DNA from: Bacteroidota bacterium
Lineage (GTDB): Bacteria; Bacteroidota; Bacteroidia; UBA4408
Reading direction: 5' to 3'
Length of the DNA: 64,000 bases
NCBI GenBank assembly: GCA_016721765.1
Contig: JADKHO010000002.1
Location: 682,001 to 746,000 of the forward strand
The position numbers and the translations under genes are program-made. Positions within the stretch are counted from its first letter, which is position 1. The number at the start of each line of letters is the position of its first letter. The notes beneath the pieces are model-generated. The model was not told the origin of the DNA. It made no database searches and was given only the letters and a program-made list of their open reading frames with translations. Shown here in pieces: positions 1 to 8,415 of the stretch.

Positions 1-110
1 TTATCAATAAATGTGACAGCATCCTTTTTAATTAAGACTACCTCTTGGTCAGTTAACGCTCTATCGGCTTGGTAAATCCAAACTTTTGATTCAGGGATAA
101 AATTATTCAT
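1..110 (-). CDS. N-terminus of a conserved Bacteroidota small protein (partial)
   Basis: An ATG at 108-110 opens a minus-strand frame that runs off the left edge without a stop, giving 36 codons. It contains the residues VWIYQADRALTDQE. From memory this resembles the start of a roughly 160-residue Bacteroidota family that databases label 'ABC transporter ATPase', although no Walker motif is visible here, so the label should not be trusted. It lies 37 bases upstream of the next minus-strand stop region and is not obviously co-transcribed with it. Function unknown; identity rests on a short N-terminal match. Confidence 0.55.
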   Translation of the reverse strand, partial: MNNFIPESKVWIYQADRALTDQEVVLIKKDAVTFID

Positions 111-147
111 GTTTAATACTAAATTCAATTACAAAGATGAGAAGATA

Positions 148-1578
148 TTATTCAATTTCAATTTTTTCAGTAAGCAAAATCTTGTTTACTTCGATTGATA
201 AAAAGTAAACACCTTTTGAAAGTTTGCTTGAATTAATTTTAAAATCGTTAGGCCCGGAAAGTGCATTTCTTTTTTCGCTTAAAACTACTTTTCCGCTAGC
301 GTCATGTATCTTTATATATGCAGAACCTGCTAATTTAGACTCAATTGATGCAGTAAATTCTTCTTGAATTGGATTTGGAAAAACTGATTTTAATGAAACT
401 GTTTCCGTTCCGGCGTTTGGATTTCGAATTCCTAAATTAACGCCAGTTTTAAAGGAAAAAATTTGAGAAGAAAGTCCCTGACTTGTACCTTGGTTTCCCC
501 TTACGCGCCAAAAATATGTTGTGTTTGGAAGTAAACCTGTAGCTTGATTAATGGTATCGGTAATCCCTGCTTGATAGTATGCAAGCGACCCGGAAGTGAA
601 ACTTGTATTGGTTGCAATTTGTAACAAGTAGGTAGTAGCTCCCGGTACTTTTGTCCATTTACAAAGAGGATTTAACACAATACCTGTATCCAAATTGATT
701 GGCAAAACTAATTGTGGAGCAGCTTTAGTAGTGAATGCTCTAACATTTGAATAAGCGCTTTCATGCCCGCCGTTGTTTGCTTTCACACGCCAAAAATATT
801 TTGTATTTCCTAATACATTTGGTAAACCGGTAGCGTTTACACCAACAATTCGGGTATAATTCACCATGGAAAATAGCGAATCTACACTAAACTCGGCAGT
901 ATAAAGTATTGCATCATTGCTGCTTGACCAAGTAATATTTTGAGTATTTCCCACATTTACACTGTTATTTGCAGGTGAAATTAAGGATGGAGCAGTCGGT
1001 ATTGTATTATTTACACCAATATAGGTAACAAACATTTCAATTTTTTGAAGCGGCACATCATTCAAATCTTTTGGTGAATTAACAATGGTATCGACTATAT
1101 TCATACCTTCAGTTACCTTTCCAAAAACAGTATATTGTCCATTTAAATTTGGGGCGGGTGCTACACAAATATAAAACTGAGAAGAAGCGCTATTTATGTT
1201 GTTATCCCGCGCAGCACCAATAATACCACGCAAGTGCTGCACGGCACTAAATTCAGCATTAACGGTTGGTTGATTAACATTTCCCTGACCCCAAGTGGAT
1301 ATTGGACCATGAATTGAGTTGGGATCACCACCCTGAATAACAAAACCTGGAAGAACTCTGTGAAAAGCAGTACTATCAAAAGCTAAAGCTAAAGCCAGGC
1401 TGTCAAAATTTCGAGTATGGTTGGGCGCTATTAAAGGGAATAATTCTAATTTGAATGTACCTAAATAACTACCGGCGCGGTGGGTAACAATTTGATAGCG
1501 GGGTTTGTCGATTCCTTGAGCAAACAAAGAATTTACTACCAGGCAGAAACAGATTAAAAAAAACAACTTCTTGTTCAT
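148..1578 (-). CDS. Secreted cyclophilin-type peptidyl-prolyl isomerase with T9SS sorting domain
   Basis: A 476-residue protein with a clear signal peptide (Lys-Lys, hydrophobic core, then SLFAQ). An upstream in-frame start at 1605 exists but would put nine residues before the signal peptide, so I use the ATG at 1578. Residues about 25-190 are a cyclophilin domain: FHRVLPGFVIQGGDP and the later SSQFYICVAP / YTVFGKV blocks are the PPIase active-site signatures. Two fibronectin-III-like modules follow (each with a TKYFWRVKA / TTYFWRVRG motif). The last about 80 residues (VFPNPIQEEF ... GVYFLSIEV) are a type A T9SS sorting domain. Known: cyclophilins isomerise Xaa-Pro bonds. Inferred: this one is exported and then attached to or released from the cell surface. 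Confidence 0.85.
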   Translation of the reverse strand: MNKKLFFLICFCLVVNSLFAQGIDKPRYQIVTHRAGSYLGTFKLELFPLIAPNHTRNFDSLALALAFDSTAFHRVLPGFVIQGGDPNSIHGPISTWGQGNVNQPTVNAEFSAVQHLRGIIGAARDNNINSASSQFYICVAPAPNLNGQYTVFGKVTEGMNIVDTIVNSPKDLNDVPLQKIEMFVTYIGVNNTIPTAPSLISPANNSVNVGNTQNITWSSSNDAILYTAEFSVDSLFSMVNYTRIVGVNATGLPNVLGNTKYFWRVKANNGGHESAYSNVRAFTTKAAPQLVLPINLDTGIVLNPLCKWTKVPGATTYLLQIATNTSFTSGSLAYYQAGITDTINQATGLLPNTTYFWRVRGNQGTSQGLSSQIFSFKTGVNLGIRNPNAGTETVSLKSVFPNPIQEEFTASIESKLAGSAYIKIHDASGKVVLSEKRNALSGPNDFKINSSKLSKGVYFLSIEVNKILLTEKIEIE

Positions 1579-1729
1579 AGGGTTAAATTGACAGGTTAAG
1601 GACAATCGAAGTTAATAATAAATTGCAAGACCGTTAAAAAAAACAAGTTTTCGCTTTTGTATTCAAAAAAAATTATCTTTAACCGAACAATTTTAGAGAG
1701 GTCCATTTAAAAACTAAAAAAATAAAGCT

Positions 1730-2596
1730 ATGCCACGAATGATTAAATCAGGACTCATTCAAATGAGTTTGCCCAAAACGGAAGGAGAAGGAACTATAAA
1801 GGAAATTATAGATGCAATGGTTCAAAAGCACATTCCTCTGATTGAAGAAGCGGGAAAAAAAGGTGTTCAGATTTTGTGTTTGCAAGAAATATTTAATACT
1901 CCCTATTTCTGTCCTGGTCAAGATAAAGCTTGGTATGAATCGGCTGAAAGTGTACCGGGTCCTACAACTGATTTGATGGCCACTTATGCTAAGAAATACA
2001 ACATGGTGATTATAGTTCCCATTTATGAAAAGGAACAAGCCGGTGTGCTCTATAATACCGCTGCAGTTATTGATGCAGATGGTACATACCTTGGAAAATA
2101 TCGTAAAAATCACATTCCCCACACCACAGGTTTTTGGGAAAAATTCTTTTTTAAACCCGGAAATTTAGGCTATCCTGTTTTTCAAACCAAATACGCTAAG
2201 GTTGGGGTATACATTTGTTACGACCGTCACTTTCCGGATGGAGCAAGGTGTTTGGGTTTAAATGGTGCAGAAATAGTATATAATCCATCGGCAACTGTTG
2301 CAGGTTTATCTCAATATTTATGGAAGTTAGAGCAACCTGCACATGCTGCGGCAAATGGTTATTTTATGGGATGTATTAATAGAGTGGGTACAGAAAAACC
2401 ATGGAATCTCGGTAAATTTTATGGTACCTCTTATTTTGTTGATCCGAGAGGACAAATATTTGCCTGTGCCAGCGAGGATAAGGATGAATTATTAATTGCA
2501 GATTTTGATTTGGATTTAATTGATACTGTGCGTTCCACCTGGCAGTTTTTCCGTGACCGCAGACCGGAGACGTATGGTAAATTGGTTGAATTGTAG
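1730..2596 (+). CDS. Nitrilase-superfamily amidohydrolase (beta-ureidopropionase / N-carbamoylputrescine amidase type)
   Basis: A 288-residue cytoplasmic enzyme with the full nitrilase Glu-Lys-Cys triad: Glu53 in CLQEIFNTPYF, Lys126 in GKYRKNHIP and Cys163 in YICYDRHFP. Length is normal for the family. The motif set is closest to beta-ureidopropionase and N-carbamoylputrescine amidases, which cleave N-carbamoyl groups to CO2 and ammonia. The next gene, 41 bases downstream on the same strand, is a PreT-like flavoprotein, which favours the reductive pyrimidine degradation role (N-carbamoyl-beta-alanine hydrolysis). Neither preA nor a dihydropyrimidinase is in the window, so substrate assignment is an inference from family and one neighbour. 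Confidence 0.8.
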   Translation: MPRMIKSGLIQMSLPKTEGEGTIKEIIDAMVQKHIPLIEEAGKKGVQILCLQEIFNTPYFCPGQDKAWYESAESVPGPTTDLMATYAKKYNMVIIVPIYEKEQAGVLYNTAAVIDADGTYLGKYRKNHIPHTTGFWEKFFFKPGNLGYPVFQTKYAKVGVYICYDRHFPDGARCLGLNGAEIVYNPSATVAGLSQYLWKLEQPAHAAANGYFMGCINRVGTEKPWNLGKFYGTSYFVDPRGQIFACASEDKDELLIADFDLDLIDTVRSTWQFFRDRRPETYGKLVEL

Positions 2597-2637
2597 TCTC
2601 AAATTATCGCATTTATTAAACCAAAAAGTCATAAGAA

Positions 2638-3978
2638 ATGATTGAAGCAAATCGATTGAGCAAGGTAGAATATGCGCACAACTTTTCGGATGTGCACCCT
2701 GCATTTGAAACCGATGAAGGAGCGCTGATAGAAGCGAATCGTTGTTTGTTTTGTTACGATGCACCCTGCACAAAATCTTGCCCTACAAGCATAGATGTTC
2801 CACAATTTATAAAGCAAATAACCACTGATAATGTACGCGGCTCGGCAAAAACGATTTTGAGTTCGAACATTATGGGTGGTGGATGCAGTAAGGTTTGTCC
2901 GGTGGAGAAGTTATGTGAAGGTGCTTGTGTGTATAATTTACTACATGAAACGCCTATACACATTGCAAAACTTCAACGCTATTCAACCGAAAAAGCAATT
3001 GCTCAAAAATGGAAATTATTCAGCCGCAAAGTTTCCAATGGTAAAAAAGTGGCTGTTATTGGAGCAGGTCCTGCCGGATTAGCTTGTGCTCATGCGCTTT
3101 CGCTCGAAGGAGTGGATGTTACCATTTATGAAAAGGAGGCTAAGGGTGGAGGTTTAATGACCTATGGTGTGGCTGCGTATAAAGTTACACCTGAGTTTTG
3201 TAAGGAAGAAGTTGATTACATACTTTCGCTTGGAGGAATCAGCATCAAGTACTCTACTGCTTTGGGAAAAGATATTGAATTGACTGAGTTACAAAAAAAA
3301 TACGACGCAGTATTTTTGGGAATCGGTGTTGGTGTTGCGCGTGAATTAGGAATTCCGGGAGAAGATGCAGCCGGTGTGGAAGATGCCATTTCATTTATTT
3401 ATAAGCTGCGTACACAAGATTATTCAAAAACTCCCGTAGGTGATAAAGTAGCCGTTATTGGAATGGGGATGACAGCAATTGATGCGGCTACCCAATCAAA
3501 ACGACTCGGAGCGAAAGAAGTAACCATGATTTATCGCCGCACAGAAGCTGAAAAACCTTGTACACAAGAAGAATTGGATATTGCCCGACTGGATGGTTGC
3601 AGTTTTATTTGGCTCGCATCGCCTAAAGAAATTGTGAGTGAAAATGGCAAAGTGAAACATTTGGTTTGCACTAAAATGAAATTGGGCGAACCGGATGCAA
3701 GTGGAAGAAAATCACCCGTTGCAACAAACGAAACAATTACCCTTGAGGTAGATATGGTAATAAAAGCGGCCGGACAAATCCCATTTGAGACACTTGTAAA
3801 TACTGCGGGTTTAGCTAATTCGAGTGGGAAAATTAAAATTGAAGCTACTACAGCAACGAATCTTAAAGGTGTATTTGCCGGTGGCGACTGTGTTAATGGA
3901 GGAAAGGAAGTAGTGAATGCTGTTCAGGAAGGCAAGGATGGAGCTAAAAACATACTTGCCTATTTGGGATTGAAATAA
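2638..3978 (+). CDS. preT: PreT-like NAD(P)-dependent dihydropyrimidine dehydrogenase subunit (GltD family)
   Basis: A 446-residue flavoprotein of the glutamate-synthase small subunit/PreT family. The N-terminus carries eight Cys (36, 39, 44, 48, 83, 87, 93, 97), the arrangement that binds two 4Fe-4S clusters. An FAD-binding GAGPAG sits at 142-147 and a second NAD(P)H-binding Rossmann motif (VAVIGMGMTAIDA) at 271-283; GVFAGGDC near the C-terminus is the usual FAD-contact motif. In E. coli, PreT passes NADH electrons to PreA, which reduces uracil or thymine. It follows a nitrilase gene by 41 bases, supporting a pyrimidine role. PreA is not adjacent; alternatively it could serve another oxidoreductase. 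Confidence 0.75.
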   Translation: MIEANRLSKVEYAHNFSDVHPAFETDEGALIEANRCLFCYDAPCTKSCPTSIDVPQFIKQITTDNVRGSAKTILSSNIMGGGCSKVCPVEKLCEGACVYNLLHETPIHIAKLQRYSTEKAIAQKWKLFSRKVSNGKKVAVIGAGPAGLACAHALSLEGVDVTIYEKEAKGGGLMTYGVAAYKVTPEFCKEEVDYILSLGGISIKYSTALGKDIELTELQKKYDAVFLGIGVGVARELGIPGEDAAGVEDAISFIYKLRTQDYSKTPVGDKVAVIGMGMTAIDAATQSKRLGAKEVTMIYRRTEAEKPCTQEELDIARLDGCSFIWLASPKEIVSENGKVKHLVCTKMKLGEPDASGRKSPVATNETITLEVDMVIKAAGQIPFETLVNTAGLANSSGKIKIEATTATNLKGVFAGGDCVNGGKEVVNAVQEGKDGAKNILAYLGLK

Positions 3979-4012
3979 CATTAAAATTCTAATACTTAAT
4001 TCAATTTACTTT

Positions 4013-5671
4013 ATGTTAAAAAAAATATGTGCCCTTTGCATATTAGTTTGTTTATACATTAGTGCAGCAGCCCAAGATACAGCCATTATGAAGTTTGATT
4101 CGGCTTTATATTACAGGGATTATCATGCCTCTTGGGATAGCTTGATGCATGTTTTATATCCTCCATTACCAATAGATACCGCAGCATTTAATGTTTCAAA
4201 AACCATCACCGGGAAAGATTTAAGAATGCATTTAACGGAGCTAACATCTGCTAAATACGAAGGTCGCGAGACCGGATATCCCGGACAAAAAGAAGCCGAA
4301 AAATACCTAAGCGCTAAACTTAAATTTATGGGAGTAAAACCTGCAGGTGAAAATAACACTTTTGTACAAACTTATAATTTAAAAGAAGATACAGTTAAAC
4401 GTGCGGTGTTTCAAGTAAACAATAAAAATTTTGTGCATTACCAAGATTTTTACAGTTACCTTAATTTTAATCGCAACGATTCTACTGAAACAGATAAAAT
4501 TTATTTTGGTGGCTATGGAATTGAAGATGAAAAATATAATGATTACAAGGATTTAGATGCAAAAGGAAGTATAGTAATGATTCATCAAGGAGAGCCACAG
4601 ATTAACGATAGCACTTATTTGCTCAGTGGAAACAGCACCCCATCTGCTTGGAGCAACCGCTGGGAAAGCAAAATGAAAGCTGCTACTGATAATGGAGTAA
4701 AAATGTTGTTGGTTGTTGTGAAGAACGCCAAGGAAGATGTGGATAATAATTTTAGAATTAAAAATCGTCCGATGCGTTTTGAGAATGACTCTTCCGAACG
4801 CAGTCAATATTGTAATGTATATTACATTTCCAGAGATATGGCAGTTTCAATATTTGAAAGTGCAGGAAAGGATTATAACAAATTTGAAAAAAAACTTACT
4901 TCAAGTTCCTCGCCAAAAGGGCTTAAACTAAAAGTAAAAGCAAAAGTTGTATATACCAAAGTTAGTATTAAAAGAACGTCTTCTAATGTGCTCGGAATCA
5001 TTGAAGGAAGTGACAAAAAAGGCGAGTACGTTGTTTACTCCGCTCATTATGATCATTTAGGAATGCATGATGGTGTGATTTATCCGGGTGCTGACGACGA
5101 TGGTTCGGGAACAGTTGGATTGCTTGAAATTGCGCAAGCATATTCACTTGCAAAAAAAATTGGAAAGGGCCCCCGACGAAGTATTTTATTTATTTTCTTT
5201 TCGGGTGAAGAAAAAGGATTACTTGGTTCTGAATACTATTCTCAACATCCTGTTCATCCGCTTGAGAATACTGTAGTGGATTTAAATATTGATATGATTG
5301 GTAGGTGTGATGAAGCTCATGAAAAGACTCCAAATTATGTATATGTAATCGGTGATGATAAACTAAGTAGTGAATTGCGGGGCATCAATGAGAAAGCGAA
5401 CAATACTTACCAGAAAATGGATATTGATTATAAATACAATGTTGATAATGAGCCCAATCATTATTACACCCGAAGCGACCATTATAACTTTGCCAAAAAA
5501 GGGATTCCAATTATATTTTATTTTAACGGAACCCATAAAGATTATCATAAACCAAGCGATACGCTGAATAAAATAAACTTTGGGAAACTTATGTTTACAG
5601 CTAAGCTGGCGTTTTTTACCGGTTGGGATATAGCAAATAGAGAAGAGCGCTTAAAGGCTGATAAAAAATAA
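4013..5671 (+). CDS. Secreted M28-family zinc metallopeptidase
   Basis: A 552-residue exported protein (signal peptide MLKKICALCILVCLYISAAA, then Gln). The M28 dizinc catalytic core is at about 320-540: His345 in SAHYDHLG, the Asp cluster in GADDDGSG (360-366), the general base pair in FFSGEEKG (Glu399/Glu400), Asp427 in NIDMIGR, and His490 in YTRSDHYNFA. An insert between about 130 and 310 probably forms a PA-like lid. The family hydrolyses N-terminal amino acids or dipeptides and acts in the periplasm or outside the cell. There is no T9SS sorting domain. It begins 34 bases after the PreT gene and could share its transcript, but no functional link is evident. Confidence 0.85.
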   Translation: MLKKICALCILVCLYISAAAQDTAIMKFDSALYYRDYHASWDSLMHVLYPPLPIDTAAFNVSKTITGKDLRMHLTELTSAKYEGRETGYPGQKEAEKYLSAKLKFMGVKPAGENNTFVQTYNLKEDTVKRAVFQVNNKNFVHYQDFYSYLNFNRNDSTETDKIYFGGYGIEDEKYNDYKDLDAKGSIVMIHQGEPQINDSTYLLSGNSTPSAWSNRWESKMKAATDNGVKMLLVVVKNAKEDVDNNFRIKNRPMRFENDSSERSQYCNVYYISRDMAVSIFESAGKDYNKFEKKLTSSSSPKGLKLKVKAKVVYTKVSIKRTSSNVLGIIEGSDKKGEYVVYSAHYDHLGMHDGVIYPGADDDGSGTVGLLEIAQAYSLAKKIGKGPRRSILFIFFSGEEKGLLGSEYYSQHPVHPLENTVVDLNIDMIGRCDEAHEKTPNYVYVIGDDKLSSELRGINEKANNTYQKMDIDYKYNVDNEPNHYYTRSDHYNFAKKGIPIIFYFNGTHKDYHKPSDTLNKINFGKLMFTAKLAFFTGWDIANREERLKADKK

Positions 5672-5680
5672 TTTCTCCAT

Positions 5681-6643
5681 TTAAAAAAAGAAAGGGCGAA
5701 ATTTTAACCCACTGTGTTCATTTAATTCGAGCGTAGGGGATGGGAATTTGATAAAGCCAATTGTTTTAAAAAGTGCTTTTAGAAAGGGAGATTTAGTTTT
5801 TATTTTTGAGAGTTCAATATCTGCTGAAAGGTAATATTGGCGTTGCCGCTTAAAAACTGGTAATGCATTACCATTCGAATCAAAATCGGGATTATTGTTT
5901 CCTCCGAGCATCCCATCTGCTCCATAACCAACAGCCACATTCAGCCACTTCGGAAACTTACTTTCAGTGCTTAAAAAGGATCCAATATTAAAGCTCAACC
6001 AATATGTTTGCGCATTGTAATCCTTAATAATACGTTCTTGAAAATTTGCACCTAAAACCGCTGGACGGTATTTGGCATAAGGACTTGGTGTGTTTGAAAA
6101 TTTAATGCAAATACGTTGCTCATTCCACAACAACTCCTCTCCTATTACCAAGGCTGACCCTAGGGTATTTGCAAGGATATCACCTTTTGAGAAGCCCCAT
6201 TCTTTTGAATAGCCATCAAAAATTTCGATAGTGGTGAGAAAAATGGAACCTAAACTACCTCCAAAAATAATAGCATTGCGGTGCTTAATACCCGTCCAAT
6301 CCATTACTTCTATTCCCAATTTACCAACGTAATAAGCTGTGGTGGCGTGCCCAATCTTGTCCATTTGCAACCACTCTTTGTTGTCGTTAAAGAAATGAAA
6401 ACTCGACTTTGGATAATCCTTATACCATAAGCTATTTAATCCAATCATTAAACCGCCATATATTGCCACTTCGCTCCCAACAACCAGTGCAAGCCTTTTT
6501 TGTTTTAGCAACTTTGCCTGACTTGAGTTGGATACGCTATCAATTTGTGAAAATGCTTTATTGGGACTGAGCTGTATAAGCGCAGATAACGCAACTGCTA
6601 TCATATACTTTGGTACCCTTAGCACATTTTGACAGAACAGCAC
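5681..6643 (-). CDS. DUF2279 family envelope protein
   Basis: A protein of up to 320 residues, convergent with the M28 gene with only nine bases between stops. The opening codon at 6643 is GTG; an ATG at 6604 (residue 14) is an alternative start, but the longer form supplies the Arg/Lys needed before the hydrophobic segment (MIAVALSALIQL ... KAFSQ), which looks like a signal peptide. The central part (MDKIGHATTAYYVGKLG and FDGYSKEWGFSKGDILANTLG) matches what I know as DUF2279, a predicted periplasmic or outer-membrane associated family of unknown function. The C-terminal half is rich in aromatic beta-strand-like segments and ends in Phe-Phe-Phe, which is compatible with an outer-membrane beta-barrel. 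No function can be assigned. Confidence 0.7.
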   Translation of the reverse strand: MLFCQNVLRVPKYMIAVALSALIQLSPNKAFSQIDSVSNSSQAKLLKQKRLALVVGSEVAIYGGLMIGLNSLWYKDYPKSSFHFFNDNKEWLQMDKIGHATTAYYVGKLGIEVMDWTGIKHRNAIIFGGSLGSIFLTTIEIFDGYSKEWGFSKGDILANTLGSALVIGEELLWNEQRICIKFSNTPSPYAKYRPAVLGANFQERIIKDYNAQTYWLSFNIGSFLSTESKFPKWLNVAVGYGADGMLGGNNNPDFDSNGNALPVFKRQRQYYLSADIELSKIKTKSPFLKALFKTIGFIKFPSPTLELNEHSGLKFRPFFF

Positions 6644-6691
6644 GTGTTGAAAGATGAGTTACACTTTTATAAAAGATATTGTGATGAAGAA

Positions 6692-6729
6692 AGCACAAAG
6701 GTTCACCTGTATAGATGAACCTTTGTAGC
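6692..6729 (-). terminator. Stem-loop downstream of the phosphohexomutase gene
   Basis: An 11-bp perfect inverted repeat (ACAAAGGTTCA at 6695-6705 with its complement at 6716-6726) lies just after the stop of the minus-strand gene ending at 6736. AGC/GCT flanks can extend the stem past one bulged base. The U-tract on the minus strand is weak, so it may be a transcript-stabilising hairpin rather than a strong intrinsic terminator. Confidence 0.5.
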
Positions 6730-6735
6730 TCTTAA

Positions 6736-8142
6736 TTAGGCTAATAATGTTTCCTCGGTTGCTTTAAGAATTGCAAATGCATCTTCTTTATTGGCAGCTT
6801 CGGCATAGGTGCGTAATACAGGTTCAGTGCCTGATGCGCGAATCATCATCCATTCTTTATCGTTGAAAAAATATTTATATCCGTCTAAATTTTCTTCGCG
6901 CACCACTTTGTATTTACCAAACTGTTTGTACTTATGCTCATTACAAGCAATTACAATTTTGTTTTTTAAATCTTCTTTAAGGCGTAAATCGCTGCGTTCA
7001 AACCAAAATGTACCGGTAATATCGTATACTTCCTGAATTAATTCTTTCAGCGATTTTTTTGTTTTAGCCATAAATTCCCAAATTACCAATCCCATCCAAA
7101 CACCATCTCGTTCTGGGATGTGGCCTTTAATGGCAATTCCTCCACTTTCTTCCCCGCCCAACAAAACATCTTCTTTAATCATAATTCCACAAATCCATTT
7201 GAAACCAATTTTCACAACTTCCAGCTCCAAACCGTAATGCTCGCACATATTCTTAATTTTTTCGGTGGTGCTGAAAGCTGTACACACCTTGCCTCTCATG
7301 CCTTTGTACTTGTATAGGTAGTGAATCAGTAGTAAGATGATGTGGTGCGAATCCACAAAATTCCCTTCGTTGTCATAGAGTCCAATTCGATCCGCATCAC
7401 CATCTGTAACCAAGCCACAATCGATGTTGCCGCTCATTTTAATCATCTCGCTAAACTCCGTCAAATTTTTATGAATGGGCTCCGGTGCTTGTCCTTCGAA
7501 GGAAGGGTTATTTTCACAATGTAAAAAAGTAATTTCAGGAAAAAGTCGACGCATTACATTCTGACCAGCGCCAAACATAGCGTCGTAGGCAAACTCCAAA
7601 CCTGAATTTCGGATAGCATCCAAATCAAAATTTGCTTCTACTTTTTCGCAATACATGGTTTCTAAATCCATGTATTCCACCGCGCCTGATTTCACTAAAT
7701 CATCCACAAAAATAGCATCCAAATTCACCGGATTTTTTTCAGGAATAATATCTTCAATTTCTTGTACCTTTTCAGGGATAAGCGGCCCGCCATAACTGCC
7801 TTTTAATTTAAATCCATTGTATTCGGGAGGATTGTGACTTGCAGTAATTATGATACCCAGATCTGCTTTTTTCTCAACTGCACCCATTGATATCATTGGT
7901 GTGGATACGAAACCTTTGGCAAGATATACTTTAATTCCACTGTTGGTAAGCACTTTTGCTACCGTTTCTGCAAACAGTTCGCCTGCAAAACGGCAATCGT
8001 GCCCAACTACAACACTTGGGTTTGCCTTTTGCTTTTTCAACCATTCAGCAGTAGCGGCAGAAACGCGTGCTACATTTTCAACCGTAAATTCTTTCGCGAT
8101 AACGGCTCTCCAGCCATCTGTTCCAAATTTTATTTTCGTCAT
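6736..8142 (-). CDS. Phosphoglucomutase/phosphomannomutase (alpha-D-phosphohexomutase)
   Basis: A 468-residue cytoplasmic enzyme that moves a phosphate between C6 and C1 of a hexose. All signature loops are present: the phosphoserine loop TASHNPPEYNG with Ser102, the metal-binding loop DGDADR at 247-252, the sugar-recognition loop GGEESGG at 329-335, and the phosphate-binding loop RASGTEPVLRTYAEA near the C-terminus. Length fits the roughly 460-residue bacterial PGM/PMM branch. Glucose versus mannose preference cannot be read from sequence. It provides sugar-1-phosphates for nucleotide sugars and surface glycans. Its upstream region (8143-8290) is occupied by a tandem repeat array starting 59 bases before the start codon. 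Confidence 0.9.
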   Translation of the reverse strand: MTKIKFGTDGWRAVIAKEFTVENVARVSAATAEWLKKQKANPSVVVGHDCRFAGELFAETVAKVLTNSGIKVYLAKGFVSTPMISMGAVEKKADLGIIITASHNPPEYNGFKLKGSYGGPLIPEKVQEIEDIIPEKNPVNLDAIFVDDLVKSGAVEYMDLETMYCEKVEANFDLDAIRNSGLEFAYDAMFGAGQNVMRRLFPEITFLHCENNPSFEGQAPEPIHKNLTEFSEMIKMSGNIDCGLVTDGDADRIGLYDNEGNFVDSHHIILLLIHYLYKYKGMRGKVCTAFSTTEKIKNMCEHYGLELEVVKIGFKWICGIMIKEDVLLGGEESGGIAIKGHIPERDGVWMGLVIWEFMAKTKKSLKELIQEVYDITGTFWFERSDLRLKEDLKNKIVIACNEHKYKQFGKYKVVREENLDGYKYFFNDKEWMMIRASGTEPVLRTYAEAANKEDAFAILKATEETLLA

Positions 8143-8200
8143 GATATTATAAATTTATTCGTTTCTATCTTTCAATTCACACAAATATAAACGAATTATT

Positions 8201-8285
8201 GATTTGTTGATTAGCTGATAAGCCGATTAGCCGATTTGATGATTAGCTGATTTAATGGTTAGCTGATTAGCTGATTAGCTGATTT
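8201..8285. repeat. Degenerate GATTAGCTGAT tandem array 1
   Basis: About ten degenerate copies of a 9-base unit (TTAGCTGAT, with TTAGCCGAT and TAAGCCGAT variants) between two minus-strand genes. The same unit recurs at 22421-22486, 23585-23657 and 40982-41058 in this window. No ORF of interest crosses it. Confidence 0.85.
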
Positions 8286-8415
8286 TGGGGTTGTAGATTT
8301 TTTAAGTGGTTGAGTTTTTAGGTTTATCAGTTTTAGTTTAGTGATTCGCCTATTTTATGACTTTCTAAAGTTTTGGATTTGCTTTACTTACTTTTTTTGA
8401 AAATAATTTGCAGTA

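Noticed and set aside
8201..8285. CRISPR array
   Set aside because: Units are 9 bases, degenerate and contiguous, without unique spacers; no cas genes in the window.
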